A DNA stretch of 38,510 nt from an uncultured Prochlorococcus sp. (GTDB lineage: Bacteria > Cyanobacteriota > Cyanobacteriia > PCC-6307 > Cyanobiaceae): the NCBI GenBank assembly GCA_902616595.1, contig CACMTJ010000012.1:1-38510 (forward strand), read 5' to 3'. How positions within the stretch are numbered: position 1 is the stretch's first letter; every line of letters starts with the position of its first letter. Positions 13,491 through 22,517 of this stretch are shown piece after piece. Position numbers and translations under genes: made by a program. A model generated the notes under the pieces. The model was not told the DNA's origin. It did not search any database and saw nothing but the letters and a program-made list of their open reading frames with translations.

Positions 13491-16109
13491 TTAATCAAAC
13501 ATTTCATCTAGGTCAGTTGAGAAGAATCCATCGGGCCATTTAGATATCAAGTTTCCATCTTCAGATATTTTCATTTTCTTGATTATTGAAGATCCCTCTT
13601 CATTTTTGTCAATATAGTAAACTCTCAAACTTTTATGATTTAATTTACCTCTTCTAATTTCTTTTAAAAGTCTTAATAAAATAGTTTCACTATGAGTTTC
13701 TAGTATCCAGTTTTTTTGTGTTTCTTCATCTAATAATTTATTTTTGGTCTTAACTTTTATAAAACTATTTACTAAAATACTTCCAATTTCTGCTTGTAAT
13801 CTTGGATGCAAGTGAGTTTCAGGTTGTTGTACTATTATAGTCTGAGATTCAGGACTGAATGCATTGAAAATGATTGGAAGTATTTGTGATAATCCATAAC
13901 CAGTATCTACAATATTAATTGGATATTTTGAATCTTTGGGAGTAATTAATATTCTTCTTATATCAACCTCTCTATCTGAAGAACTGGTAATCTCAATTTT
14001 TTCAGCAATATTGGATTCTTTAAGTTGACTGCTAATTTGTTTTAAAATTTTATCTTTTTTATCATTTATTTTTAATATATAACCAACATCTCCCTCTTTA
14101 GTTTCATTTACCATTTTATTTGTATAGAGTCTTTCTCCACCAGGTCTCGCCTCTTTTAAATGGACAATTTTTGATGAAATCTGAAAAGGTAAAAAATTTA
14201 TATTAAAAAATGGATTAATACTAAGTGCATCTGGATATACTGATTTTTTTAAAAGAGGAGATTCAATAGTTGAGTTACCCCAATAAAAAGAACGATTTCT
14301 AATTTGTGAGTTATTACAGAGCCAATTTAATAAATCAACTGTACTAGATTTACTAAGATTATTAAAAAGTTCTTCTGATTCTTTATCAAATATTATTTTA
14401 TTTATTTTTAAAATTCTTATGTCTGCAAGAATAGAGTAATAAATGTAATCTGTTTCATCTTTACAAAATTTCAAGTGGTCATTGATGACTTTTATAGTTA
14501 TTAAAAATTCTGAGTAATCATTTGAATCTTTTTTATTAATGTCCAATCCTTTTAATTCTGAAAAATAATTACTTATTCTTCCAAAAGATGATTCTAGCGA
14601 TGATAAATCTGTAGTAAGAGCTTCTCTGTAAACTAAATCATTATTGTTATCAGTTATAAAATTTTTCTGTAACTTATTAAATCCAGATATATAGTCACTA
14701 AATTTTTCTTCAAGAATACTAAAATTTTTTAAAACTTCTTTTTGAAGTTCAGTTATCTTAAAAAACCTATTTTTTTTTGTTTCAACAAACTTGTAGTTTT
14801 CGATAATTTCTTCGTTTATCTGAATAATTCTAGAAATACTTTTTAGTAAAATATCCTTTTTAATTTCTATCTCCTCCGCAATGAGATTAATAATATTTGT
14901 TGATGCTTTTCCATTTTCATAAATAACTTCTTCTATTTCATCAATAAATTGATTATATATTTCCTTATTTCTATCCTTTATTGATCTAAAACTTAAATTA
15001 CTTAGATCCTGTATAAATTTAATGTCTACCCTATTAACTTCATTTAGCTTTTTTAGTGATGAAACTGTATTTATATATAAGCTAGGTTTTATATGATTTT
15101 GTTTGATTAGGAACTTATAATCCTCAGAAATCCTTATGATCTGATTTTCAATTAAATCTTTTATCTTATTTAACTTCTTAATATTAATATTTTCAGAAAT
15201 TAATCCATTAAATTTTATAAAAAATAATTTGCCTCTTTTGCTATTGTCAATCCATCCTCCAGATTTAATTACGGCTATTTTAAGAAGTGCATTATTATAA
15301 ATTGGATTTTCTTTACTAAACCAAAAATTACGAAATTTGTTTTCTACTTGAGGCAGTTTTATTTCTACTGCTTTACTTTTTTTATCTGCATATAAATAAT
15401 TATCACTATAGAGCTCTTCAAAATTAATTAGTTTATATTTATATGATAATTCCGATGAAATTTCACTTATAACTGAATTTGATATTTGAGTTAAGTTATT
15501 AATGGAATTTTCTTCAAGATAAAAAGGTACAATTTCTTTATCAGAATCTGGCCTAAGTCTCAATCTGTAATTATTGGAAGTTATTGATCTTGGATCGCTA
15601 AAATAAACGTAATTCGCTTTTTCTCTTTCAGCAGAAAAAACTAATGATAGTCCTTTTAAATATTTGCCATATTTTAATTCTATTTTTTCAATATTAAATT
15701 TTGAATTTGATTCTCCTGATTTGTTCTCTCCTAAGTAGACTCTTATTTTAGGAGATAATAAAGGTTCTAATGATTCAATATAAATAATATTTTTTTCTTC
15801 ATAATTATATTCTTTTGAATAATTAGATTGGATTTCATAAATAATAAATGGAGATTTTTTTGAATTTGGATTTTTATTCTTTATAGTGGTGAACGTTCCT
15901 GCATTAATATATCTACCATTGGTATTGAATTCGGCATTATTTATATCAAGGATACTCTGCGCCATCGCCATTATAGATTCTAGAAAAGAAGTTTTTCCTC
16001 CTGAATTTTGACCGTAGATTAATGTAATTGGAGCTAATTCTATTTGTTGCAAATCACTATAAGATTTGAAATTAGATACACCAAATGTAGGGAAATTATT
16101 ATTATCCAT
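13491..16109 (-). CDS. ABC/SMC-like ATPase with DUF3696-type C-terminus (AAA_15/AAA_21, OLD-like)
   Basis: An 872-aa protein. Walker A is GQNSGGKTS (33-41) after an N-terminal FKSYSDLQQIEL strand. A long, Ile- and Lys-rich helical insertion occupies about residues 200-620. The ABC signature region is DTGYGLSQILPII, Walker B is TIIVQQPETHLHPRLQAEI, and an ILETHSETILLRLL switch follows. The end SKWPDGFF with acidic residues matches DUF3696. There is no TOPRIM nuclease domain, unlike OLD nucleases, so nuclease or killing activity would have to come from the 392-aa partner. Likely role: sensing of DNA ends or invading nucleic acid (inference). A degenerate copy of the island motif lies 60 nt upstream. 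Confidence 0.82.
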   Translation of the reverse strand: MDNNNFPTFGVSNFKSYSDLQQIELAPITLIYGQNSGGKTSFLESIMAMAQSILDINNAEFNTNGRYINAGTFTTIKNKNPNSKKSPFIIYEIQSNYSKEYNYEEKNIIYIESLEPLLSPKIRVYLGENKSGESNSKFNIEKIELKYGKYLKGLSLVFSAEREKANYVYFSDPRSITSNNYRLRLRPDSDKEIVPFYLEENSINNLTQISNSVISEISSELSYKYKLINFEELYSDNYLYADKKSKAVEIKLPQVENKFRNFWFSKENPIYNNALLKIAVIKSGGWIDNSKRGKLFFIKFNGLISENINIKKLNKIKDLIENQIIRISEDYKFLIKQNHIKPSLYINTVSSLKKLNEVNRVDIKFIQDLSNLSFRSIKDRNKEIYNQFIDEIEEVIYENGKASTNIINLIAEEIEIKKDILLKSISRIIQINEEIIENYKFVETKKNRFFKITELQKEVLKNFSILEEKFSDYISGFNKLQKNFITDNNNDLVYREALTTDLSSLESSFGRISNYFSELKGLDINKKDSNDYSEFLITIKVINDHLKFCKDETDYIYYSILADIRILKINKIIFDKESEELFNNLSKSSTVDLLNWLCNNSQIRNRSFYWGNSTIESPLLKKSVYPDALSINPFFNINFLPFQISSKIVHLKEARPGGERLYTNKMVNETKEGDVGYILKINDKKDKILKQISSQLKESNIAEKIEITSSSDREVDIRRILITPKDSKYPINIVDTGYGLSQILPIIFNAFSPESQTIIVQQPETHLHPRLQAEIGSILVNSFIKVKTKNKLLDEETQKNWILETHSETILLRLLKEIRRGKLNHKSLRVYYIDKNEEGSSIIKKMKISEDGNLISKWPDGFFSTDLDEMFD

Positions 16110-16169
16110 TAATTTATTTATTTAGTTTGATATCAAAAATATACATAGTAATTCTATGTTAAGCATTTA

Positions 16170-16188
16170 TTTAAGGCCAGTAAGTAGA
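16170..16188 (-). promoter_or_regulatory. island motif, degenerate copy D (ATPase promoter)
   Basis: On the minus strand it is TCTACTTACTGGCCTTAAA, matching the consensus TTTGCTTNNTGGCTTTAAA at 14 of 17 fixed positions. It lies 60 nt before the ATPase ATG, back to back with copy B with no gap. Together they form a 38-bp inverted repeat ending in TTTAAGGCCA and TGGCTTTAAA. Confidence 0.5.
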
Positions 16189-16207
16189 TTTGCTTGTTGG
16201 CTTTAAA
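16189..16207 (+). promoter_or_regulatory. island motif TTTGCTTNNTGGCTTTAAA, copy B
   Basis: TTTGCTTGTTGGCTTTAAA ends 54 nt before the ATG of the GIY-YIG gene. With copy D it makes a head-to-head arrangement in the divergent gap between the ATPase and the GIY-YIG gene, suggesting joint control of both. Confidence 0.65.
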
Positions 16208-16261
16208 AAATTTTTTTTTAATTTTATTAAAAATAATATCTAAGTTAGTTACCAAAAAATT

Positions 16262-17323
16262 ATGTGCACAAACAACCCAAACTGCAAATGTAATTGCCAA
16301 GATCTAGGACAAATTTATTTCCTGGATGAAATTGACCCTAGAGGTCCACAAAGTAATTATATTAAAATAGGAAAAATAAGCCCTAATGATAAAGGGCGAT
16401 CTAGTTTGGATAGACTCAAAGAGCATCAAACTGGGAATCCAAGGCAATTAAATGAAAGATATGTTTTGGAAACACTTGCTGATGTATCTAAATTAGAAAG
16501 TATTTTACATAATTCATTTTCGACGAGACGTATAAGAGATGAATGGTTTATTACACAAAAAGGTAATATTGATTCTTTTGTTGAGAAAGCTAAGGAAATC
16601 AATATTGCTTTAGAGGAAGAGATCCCTCTAAATCAATCAATAAAAGATTTTGGATCAGAAGAAGATAAAGGAGAAGAAAAGAAATCTTGTAGCGAATCAG
16701 AAGACTTGCATAATTTAATTAAAAATGAAGAAGAAATAATAAACGATTTAAATCAACGAAAAAAACTTATTGATTATAAGTTAAGGCTTTATGGAGGAAC
16801 TAATTTGAAAGGTATTGAGGGGATTAGTAATTATTCTCTAAGTGCATCCTCAACTAGATTTGATGAAAGAAAATTTCTTGCAGATAATCAAGACTTAGCC
16901 TTGCAGATTGGGAAGAATAAGGTTTCTGGTACTTTTAGTCTAAGAAAAATGCCAAAGAAAATTAAAAATAATGAATTAGAAACACTTAAAGAAAATTACG
17001 ATTCAAAAAGGAAGTTATCTGAATCATTTCAAATGATAGAAAGAAATTCAGAATCTGAAGCCTTGCATCTTGAGTGGTTAGAAATTCATAAAAATATTCA
17101 GCCTCATGAGCTTCAAAAAAGATCTTTATTATTAAAACTCAAATCTCTGACTGGAGAATATAGTGGGATAGAAAATATTTGTTCATGGAAGCGCCGTAAG
17201 AAACTGAAAGTATCTAAAAGTGATTTGGAGATTCATAATCCATCTTTAGTAACAAATTATCTTATAAAATCTCAACCTGTTTTAAAGTTTAATTTGAATG
17301 ATTTCAGACCTTATAAATTTTAG
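16262..17323 (+). CDS. GIY-YIG-superfamily (T5orf172/MUG113-like) protein with Cys-rich N-terminus
   Basis: A 353-aa protein. Residues 1-13 contain four Cys (MCTNNPNCKCNCQ), a possible metal site. Residues 17-115 match the T5orf172/MUG113 branch of GIY-YIG nucleases: IYFLDEID then YIKIGKIS, SSLDRLKEHQTGNP, LESILHNSF and RIRDEWF. The remaining 230 residues, with charged and coiled-coil-like parts, are not recognised. This domain occurs in phages and mobile elements. It has its own motif copy 54 nt upstream and a terminator 43 nt downstream. Nuclease activity is plausible but unproven. Confidence 0.75.
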   Translation: MCTNNPNCKCNCQDLGQIYFLDEIDPRGPQSNYIKIGKISPNDKGRSSLDRLKEHQTGNPRQLNERYVLETLADVSKLESILHNSFSTRRIRDEWFITQKGNIDSFVEKAKEINIALEEEIPLNQSIKDFGSEEDKGEEKKSCSESEDLHNLIKNEEEIINDLNQRKKLIDYKLRLYGGTNLKGIEGISNYSLSASSTRFDERKFLADNQDLALQIGKNKVSGTFSLRKMPKKIKNNELETLKENYDSKRKLSESFQMIERNSESEALHLEWLEIHKNIQPHELQKRSLLLKLKSLTGEYSGIENICSWKRRKKLKVSKSDLEIHNPSLVTNYLIKSQPVLKFNLNDFRPYKF

Positions 17324-17366
17324 AGTAAATTAATTTATCTGTTTTATACGACGATGATTTGGTCTT

Positions 17367-17393
17367 AGTCCCCCCCCACTGGGGGACTTTTTT
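17367..17393 (+). terminator. rho-independent terminator after the GIY-YIG gene
   Basis: AGTCCCCC (17367-17374) pairs with GGGGGACT (17381-17388) around a 6-nt loop and is followed by a T-run to 17393. Only the plus direction has the T-run. It overlaps the last codon of the convergent integrase gene by 2 nt. Confidence 0.85.
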
Positions 17394-18357
17394 ATGTGCT
17401 GAGAAAATAGTGACTATATCTCATCAACATTTTTATATCTCTGTGACCGCTGCAAGCACTTATTTCCAGAGCATTCATTCCATAACCCCACATGCGGCTG
17501 ATTGCTATATGTCTTAAATCATGAAATCTGAGATTATTTAAATCTGCTTTCTTTTTTGCTTTATCAAATCCATTTCTGGCTGAACCTTTTGTGAGATTTA
17601 TTATCTTTCCTTCTTTATTTTTAAAACTCCTTAAAAGATCTTTTGCCTTGTGAGGTAAAGGAACTATTCTCATGGAACTGGAGCTCCCTCTGGCTGCGCA
17701 TTCCTTTCTTTGAATATAAATTTTCTCTTTATGTAAATCAATGTTTCTCCAGTTCAGACTTAAAAGTTCAGAACGCCTGAACCCAGTGAACAAGGCCAGC
17801 TTTGTGAGTCTCAGATGATTTTTATTGGACATCTGAGACAGTTCATGTAAAAGTCTTTTCTCGTCTTGATCAGTGAAAAATGGAGCTCTTGCATCTCCAG
17901 TCCCTCTTACTCTCAGATGCCTTGCGGGGTTATCCTTTATTTCTGCTCCTCTCTCATCTCTTGCCCAGTCAATTAATACACGCAGAATTCTTAGCTCCCG
18001 CATAACTGTATTTGGTTTCACCTTCAGTAATCTTTCATCTCTCCAGACTGCAAAGTGCTTTATCCGCAGATCACTTAGTGGAATATCTCCAAGCCAGCTT
18101 TCTGCTGTAACCCTCAGAGGATATTTTTCATTCTCCGCACTTCGGTGCAGCAGCAGCGGACCATTTATATAGTCATTGATTGCCTCTCTCAAGGTGAAAG
18201 GGATATTCGGGAAGACCTTTTTTGTTCTTTCTTCGACTGCATTAGCCCATGATTGGGCTAGATCCTTGGAAAGAAAAGTTCTTGACCTCGGGCCGACATA
18301 ATTCTTCCTTCTGATAAGGACCTGCCAGCCGCTGCCGCTTCTTCTGATTGTTGCCAT
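17392..18357 (-). CDS. tyrosine recombinase (phage-type integrase)
   Basis: About 321 aa from the ATG at 18357 (MATIRRSGSGWQVLIRRKNY). A longer frame opens with TTG at 18426 and adds 23 residues of poor quality, so the ATG is preferred. There is a SAM-like core-binding domain (about residues 60-150), then the catalytic domain: FTGFRRSELLSLNW (first Arg), HDLRHIAISRM (HxxR), GHRDIKMLMRYSHY (His and the nucleophile Tyr near the end). All key residues are present, so it is probably active. It lies just inside the right direct repeat, as expected for the recombinase of a tRNA-integrating element. Base use looks more GC-rich than the AT-rich cargo. Confidence 0.92.
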   Translation of the reverse strand: MATIRRSGSGWQVLIRRKNYVGPRSRTFLSKDLAQSWANAVEERTKKVFPNIPFTLREAINDYINGPLLLHRSAENEKYPLRVTAESWLGDIPLSDLRIKHFAVWRDERLLKVKPNTVMRELRILRVLIDWARDERGAEIKDNPARHLRVRGTGDARAPFFTDQDEKRLLHELSQMSNKNHLRLTKLALFTGFRRSELLSLNWRNIDLHKEKIYIQRKECAARGSSSSMRIVPLPHKAKDLLRSFKNKEGKIINLTKGSARNGFDKAKKKADLNNLRFHDLRHIAISRMWGYGMNALEISACSGHRDIKMLMRYSHYFLST

Positions 18358-18437
18358 TTCGGTGTCATCGTTGGTTTGATGCACCTCCAGATATCTGCCT
18401 TTAAAACAGAAAAGTGGACCCGACAACGGACGTCCAC

Positions 18438-18579
<142 letters not shown>

Positions 18580-18593
<14 letters not shown>

Positions 18594-18661
18594 TTTGAAC
18601 CAACGTAGGCAGAGCCAGCGGATTTACAGTCCGCCCCCTTTAACCACTCGGGCACCGACCC
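18580..18661 (-). tRNA. tRNA-Tyr (anticodon GTA)
   Basis: 82 nt on the minus strand, class II with a long variable arm. Acceptor GGGTCGG pairs with CCGGCCC, the anticodon loop is CTGTAAA with GTA, the T-arm is GTTGG/CCAAC, and the discriminator is A. It is the likely integration target: its last 14 nt are duplicated at the far end of the island (3549-3562). Confidence 0.93.
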
Positions 18662-18760
18662 CCACTATTTGAACTTATCAGTTAATGGACACTTTGTGTG
18701 AAATTATTTTGGTTTTTTTGTTTCTTTCTAGATAGCATTTGTAAAGAAAAGACTTTATTG

Positions 18761-19204
18761 ATGATGAATATTTTATTGATAAATGGACCAAATCTAAATC
18801 TTTTGGGCACTAGAGAACCTGAAATATATGGTAATAAAACATTGAGTGATATAGAAAAAGATTTAACTAAAGTTGCTAAAGAAAAAAGTATTAATCTTGA
18901 ATGTTTTCAAAGTAATCATGAAGGAGAAATAGTAGATAAGATTCAGGATTCTGTAAAAAGTATCCAAGGTATTCTTATAAATGCTGGTGCTTTTACTCAT
19001 ACATCTATTTCTATTCGCGATGCTTTAATAGGATCAAAAATTCCATTTGTAGAGTTACATATTTCAAATATTTTTAGTAGAGAAGATTTTCGTAAAGAAT
19101 CTTTTCTTACAGATAAAGCTATAGGAATTATTAGTGGATTTGGCATATCAAGTTATTCCTTAGCTCTTGAAGGAATCATTGGATATTTAATTAGTAAGGG
19201 TTAA
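18761..19204 (+). CDS. aroQ: 3-dehydroquinate dehydratase, type II
   Basis: Converts 3-dehydroquinate to 3-dehydroshikimate in the shikimate pathway, in the cytosol. The start is the ATG at 18761 ([16 protein letters not shown]). A GTG at 18698 would add 21 unrelated residues. The family motifs are present: [17 protein letters not shown], the [11 protein letters not shown] loop, [16 protein letters not shown] and PFVELHISN. The catalytic Tyr is in EIYG and the His in ELHISN. About 147 aa, the normal length for the dodecameric type II enzyme. It is the first core gene next to tRNA-Tyr, and miaE begins right after its stop. Confidence 0.93.
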   Translation: MMNILLINGPNLNLLGTREPEIYGNKTLSDIEKDLTKVAKEKSINLECFQSNHEGEIVDKIQDSVKSIQGILINAGAFTHTSISIRDALIGSKIPFVELHISNIFSREDFRKESFLTDKAIGIISGFGISSYSLALEGIIGYLISKG

Positions 19205-19813
19205 ATGCTAGTCGATTTTAAAAGGCCCACCTCTCATATTAAATATTTATCGTCATTTACCTCAGATGAGTGGATCAAACTCGCATTATCTAATCCAATT
19301 GATATTCTTATTGACCATGCTCATTGTGAAAGAAAAGCAGCAGGAGTAGCTATTCAATTGATGTTTAGATATCCATCAGAACCAAATCTGGCAGAAGTTT
19401 TAAGTCCAATAGCGAGAGAGGAACTAGAGCATTTTGAAAAAATACTTTATTTTTTAAAGGAGCTTGGACATTCTCTTGAGGCCTTAAAACCGCCTCCATA
19501 TGGAGCTGAATTGTCCAAGAATATAAGAAAGGAAGAGCCCAATAGAATGCTTGATAGTTTCTTAATAGCAGGACTTATTGAAGCAAGAAGTCATGAAAGA
19601 TTAAGCTTGCTTGCGCTGAATTCTGAAGATAAATCGTTTAAATCCCTTTATGAGTCTCTGCTAGAGAGTGAGGCAAGACATTTTGGAGCTTACTGGAAAC
19701 TAGCGCAAACTAAATTCTCTAAAAATCTTACTTTCAAAAGGTTAGAGGAATTGTCTGAAATTGAGTCAGCAATACTGTCTGAAACTTTTATATTGCCAAG
19801 GGTACATAGCTAA
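19205..19813 (+). CDS. miaE: tRNA 2-methylthio-N6-isopentenyl adenosine-37 hydroxylase, MiaE-like
   Basis: A diiron enzyme that hydroxylates the isopentenyl group at A37 of tRNAs. In this 202-aa protein the iron-ligand Glu and His residues lie in HCERKAAG, REELEHFEKI, EARSHERL and SEARHFGAY, as in MiaE's ferritin-like four-helix bundle. The ATG follows the aroQ stop with no spacer, so the genes are co-transcribed. Confidence 0.88.
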   Translation: MLVDFKRPTSHIKYLSSFTSDEWIKLALSNPIDILIDHAHCERKAAGVAIQLMFRYPSEPNLAEVLSPIAREELEHFEKILYFLKELGHSLEALKPPPYGAELSKNIRKEEPNRMLDSFLIAGLIEARSHERLSLLALNSEDKSFKSLYESLLESEARHFGAYWKLAQTKFSKNLTFKRLEELSEIESAILSETFILPRVHS

Positions 19814-19829
19814 ATTTAATAAAATAAAA

Positions 19830-20585
19830 ATGATAATAAAAAAGTTTTTAAGTTTACTTAATCCATATAAAACTGATTTACCAACATTCACCATCGTTGG
19901 TGTAGGACCCGGAGATCCATCGCTTTTAACAATCGCTGCTGTGGAAGCAATAAAAAAAGCGAAAGTTATAGTTTTCCCAATATCAGATGATAATAAAAAA
20001 AGTTTCGCTGCAGAAATAGTCAAGAAATACACTAAATTTAAAAAAAATATCCCTATCATCTTTCCAATGGCTAGGAAGGATTTTGATCCAGATGAAATAT
20101 GGTCTAATGCTGTAAAAAAAATTGTGAAATTTATACAAAATGGTGAATCAGTTGTTTTACTTTGTCTTGGAGATACTTCACTATTTGCAAGTTCTTCTAA
20201 TATTTTGAGGTTATTAAAAAATAATCATGCTGAAATTATTACCAAAACCATACCTGGTATTTCCTCTATTTCAGCAGCAGCAGCTTTGAATGAATTTGAT
20301 TTGCTAAAAAAAGGCGAGACATTGATCATCAAAGAATGCCCTTCTTCAGAATCTGAATTAACAACCCTAATTAGGGGAAGTAAGACCAATAAAACGGTAT
20401 TGGCCATTATGAAAGTTGGCAAAAGATGGAATTTAGTCAAGGAAATTTTGAAAAAAGAGGATATCATCAATACAACATTAATAGCTTTAAGTGTTGGGAT
20501 GCCTGATCAAATTATTCAATATGCATCACAATATAAAAAGGAATTTATGCCTTATTTTTCTTTGATTTTGATAAGGTTTGATTAA
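19830..20585 (+). CDS. cobI: precorrin-2 C20-methyltransferase
   Basis: Methylates C20 of precorrin-2 with S-adenosylmethionine in cobalamin (pseudocobalamin) synthesis. The TP-methylase fold shows FTIVGVGPGDPSLLT at the start, the CLGDTSLFASS and PGISSISAAAA motifs and a final SLILIRF. The start is the ATG at 19830; a GTG/ATG-type start at 19761 would lie inside miaE. 251 aa, normal length. The 16 nt between the miaE stop and this ATG suggest an operon. Its stop overlaps the next start (TAATG). Confidence 0.85.
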   Translation: MIIKKFLSLLNPYKTDLPTFTIVGVGPGDPSLLTIAAVEAIKKAKVIVFPISDDNKKSFAAEIVKKYTKFKKNIPIIFPMARKDFDPDEIWSNAVKKIVKFIQNGESVVLLCLGDTSLFASSSNILRLLKNNHAEIITKTIPGISSISAAAALNEFDLLKKGETLIIKECPSSESELTTLIRGSKTNKTVLAIMKVGKRWNLVKEILKKEDIINTTLIALSVGMPDQIIQYASQYKKEFMPYFSLILIRFD

Positions 20586-21070
20586 TGTATAAAAAAGAAA
20601 AATTAGTTAAAAATCAATTTACATGGCCACTATGTAAAAAACTATTATTTCTTATTCTTGAAGATAAGGTTAGTGATGTATTTGTTTGTGAATTAGTTTG
20701 GGAAAGACTTTTTTATACTAAAGAACTATCTATAAATGCTTGGACCTTTAGCGCATTAACTCCTTCTTATTGGTCAGAAAAATTTGAGAAAGCTCCTCAA
20801 ATCATTTCAGAGCGATCAGCCTCAGTACATTTGACTCGATCAATTCCAAAAGACTATAAACAGGGATTGAAAAAATTTCTTAATTTTAAAGGTTATAAGA
20901 TTAATGAACTCTATCCAAGAAGAACTAGAAGAGCGACGGCAGTAAATTGGTTAATTTATTGGGCGATTGAAAATGATTGTTTTTTAGAAGATAATGGATT
21001 AATGCCAAGTCCTAGTTCACCATCGGCTAATCCAGTTAAAGGACATTTTGGCGATCCAGAAATTAAATAA
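20585..21070 (+). CDS. DUF1823 family protein
   Basis: A 161-aa cyanobacterial/plastid-type protein of unknown function. It matches the DUF1823 pattern: QFTWPLCKKLLFLILEDKVS, VCELVWERLFY and YPRRTRRATAVNWLIYW, ending in a Pro/Ser tail. Soluble. The ATG overlaps the cobI stop by one base, so it is translationally coupled to cobI. That does not prove a role in cobalamin synthesis. Confidence 0.8.
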   Translation: MYKKEKLVKNQFTWPLCKKLLFLILEDKVSDVFVCELVWERLFYTKELSINAWTFSALTPSYWSEKFEKAPQIISERSASVHLTRSIPKDYKQGLKKFLNFKGYKINELYPRRTRRATAVNWLIYWAIENDCFLEDNGLMPSPSSPSANPVKGHFGDPEIK

Positions 21071-21143
21071 GTTTTTTGAATAATGTAAATGATTCTATTA
21101 AAGGTATAGTTGTAATGGATACTATTTTCTTTGGAGAGAAGAA

Positions 21144-22517
21144 TTGATTCTTCCTACAATAGCAATTATTGGAAGACCGAACGTAGGGAAATCTACCTTA
21201 GTTAATCGTCTTTGCCAAAGTAATGATGCAATAGTATTTGATAAACCTGGTGTTACAAGAGATAGAACTTATCAAAATGCTTCATGGGGAGGCAAGGAAT
21301 TTCAAATAGTTGATACTGGAGGTTTAGTTTTTGATGACGATAGTGAATTTCTTCCAGAGATAAGGACACAAGTCTTCTTGGCTCTAGAAGAGGCTTCACT
21401 TGCGTTACTGGTAGTAGATGGAAATCAAGGCGTTACTGATGGTGATTTATCAATAGCAAAATGGTTAAGAAACTCAAGTTGCAAAACAATTGTAGCTGTT
21501 AATAAATGCGAATCGACTACTTTAGGAATATCCCTAGCTTCAGAGTTCTGGAAATTAGGATTGGGCGAACCTAACCCAGTTTCAGCTATTCATGGTTCAG
21601 GTACTGGAGATCTTTTAGATCTCGTTATTGGCGAACTTCCTGAAAATAATATCCAGGATGATGAAGAAAAGATTATGATGTCAATTATTGGTAGGCCTAA
21701 TGTTGGCAAATCTAGCTTACTAAATTCAATCTGTGGAGAAAAAAGAGCAATAGTTAGTGATATTAGTGGCACGACAACTGATTCAATAGATACGCTTATT
21801 AAAAAAGGTGAGAGTCATTGGAAAATTATTGATACCGCAGGGATTAGAAGAAAGAAAAATGTTAAATATGGCACTGAATTCTTTGGTATTAATAGGGCTT
21901 TTAAATCTATAGATAGGAGTGATGTTTGTGCTTTAGTTATAGATGCTGTAGATGGAGTAACAGATCAAGACCAGAAGCTGGCTGGGCGCATAGAAGAACA
22001 AGGTAGAGCTTGTATAATTGTTGTAAATAAATGGGATCTTGTAGAAAAAAATAGTTCAACAATTTATCAAGTTGAAAAAGAACTTAGATCTAAACTTTAT
22101 TTTTTACACTGGTCAAAAATGATTTTTATATCTGCCTTAACTGGTCAAAGAGTTGATGATATTTTTGAGCATGCTCTTAATGCTGTAAATCAACATAGAA
22201 GAAGAGTTACAACATCTGTAGTTAATGAAGTACTAAAAGAATCAATCAGTTGGAAAAGTCCTCCAACGAAGAGAAGCGGCAAGCAAGGTAGGCTTTATTA
22301 CGGTACTCAGGTAAAGAACAAACCTCCAACTTTTACTCTTTTTGTAAATGACCCTAAATTATTCGGCATAACTTATAGAAGATATATTGAAAAACAAATT
22401 AGAGTAAATTTAGGCTTTGAAGGTACACCCCTCATTTTACTTTGGAGAGGAAAACAGCAAAGAGCTTTAAATAAAGAAGTCGAAAGAGAAAATATTGAGT
22501 TAATTCAAAAAGATTAA
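21144..22517 (+). CDS. der: ribosome biogenesis GTPase Der (EngA)
   Basis: A 457-aa GTPase with two tandem G domains and a KH-like C-terminus, acting in 50S ribosome assembly. First G domain: GRPNVGKST (10-18), DTGG and NKCE. Second: [13 protein letters not shown] and NKWD. A TTG start with GGAGAG about 6 nt upstream places P-loop 1 near residue 10, as in other Der proteins. Its stop overlaps the ATG of the EcfT-like gene. Confidence 0.95.
   Translation: MILPTIAIIGRPNVGKSTLVNRLCQSNDAIVFDKPGVTRDRTYQNASWGGKEFQIVDTGGLVFDDDSEFLPEIRTQVFLALEEASLALLVVDGNQGVTDGDLSIAKWLRNSSCKTIVAVNKCESTTLGISLASEFWKLGLGEPNPVSAIHGSGTGDLLDLVIGELPENNIQDDEEKIMMSIIGRPNVGKSSLLNSICGEKRAIVSDISGTTTDSIDTLIKKGESHWKIIDTAGIRRKKNVKYGTEFFGINRAFKSIDRSDVCALVIDAVDGVTDQDQKLAGRIEEQGRACIIVVNKWDLVEKNSSTIYQVEKELRSKLYFLHWSKMIFISALTGQRVDDIFEHALNAVNQHRRRVTTSVVNEVLKESISWKSPPTKRSGKQGRLYYGTQVKNKPPTFTLFVNDPKLFGITYRRYIEKQIRVNLGFEGTPLILLWRGKQQRALNKEVERENIELIQKD

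Noticed and set aside
18358..18426. A longer N-terminus of the recombinase starting with TTG
   Set aside because: The added 23 residues do not look like the family start; MATIRRSGSGW at 18357 does.
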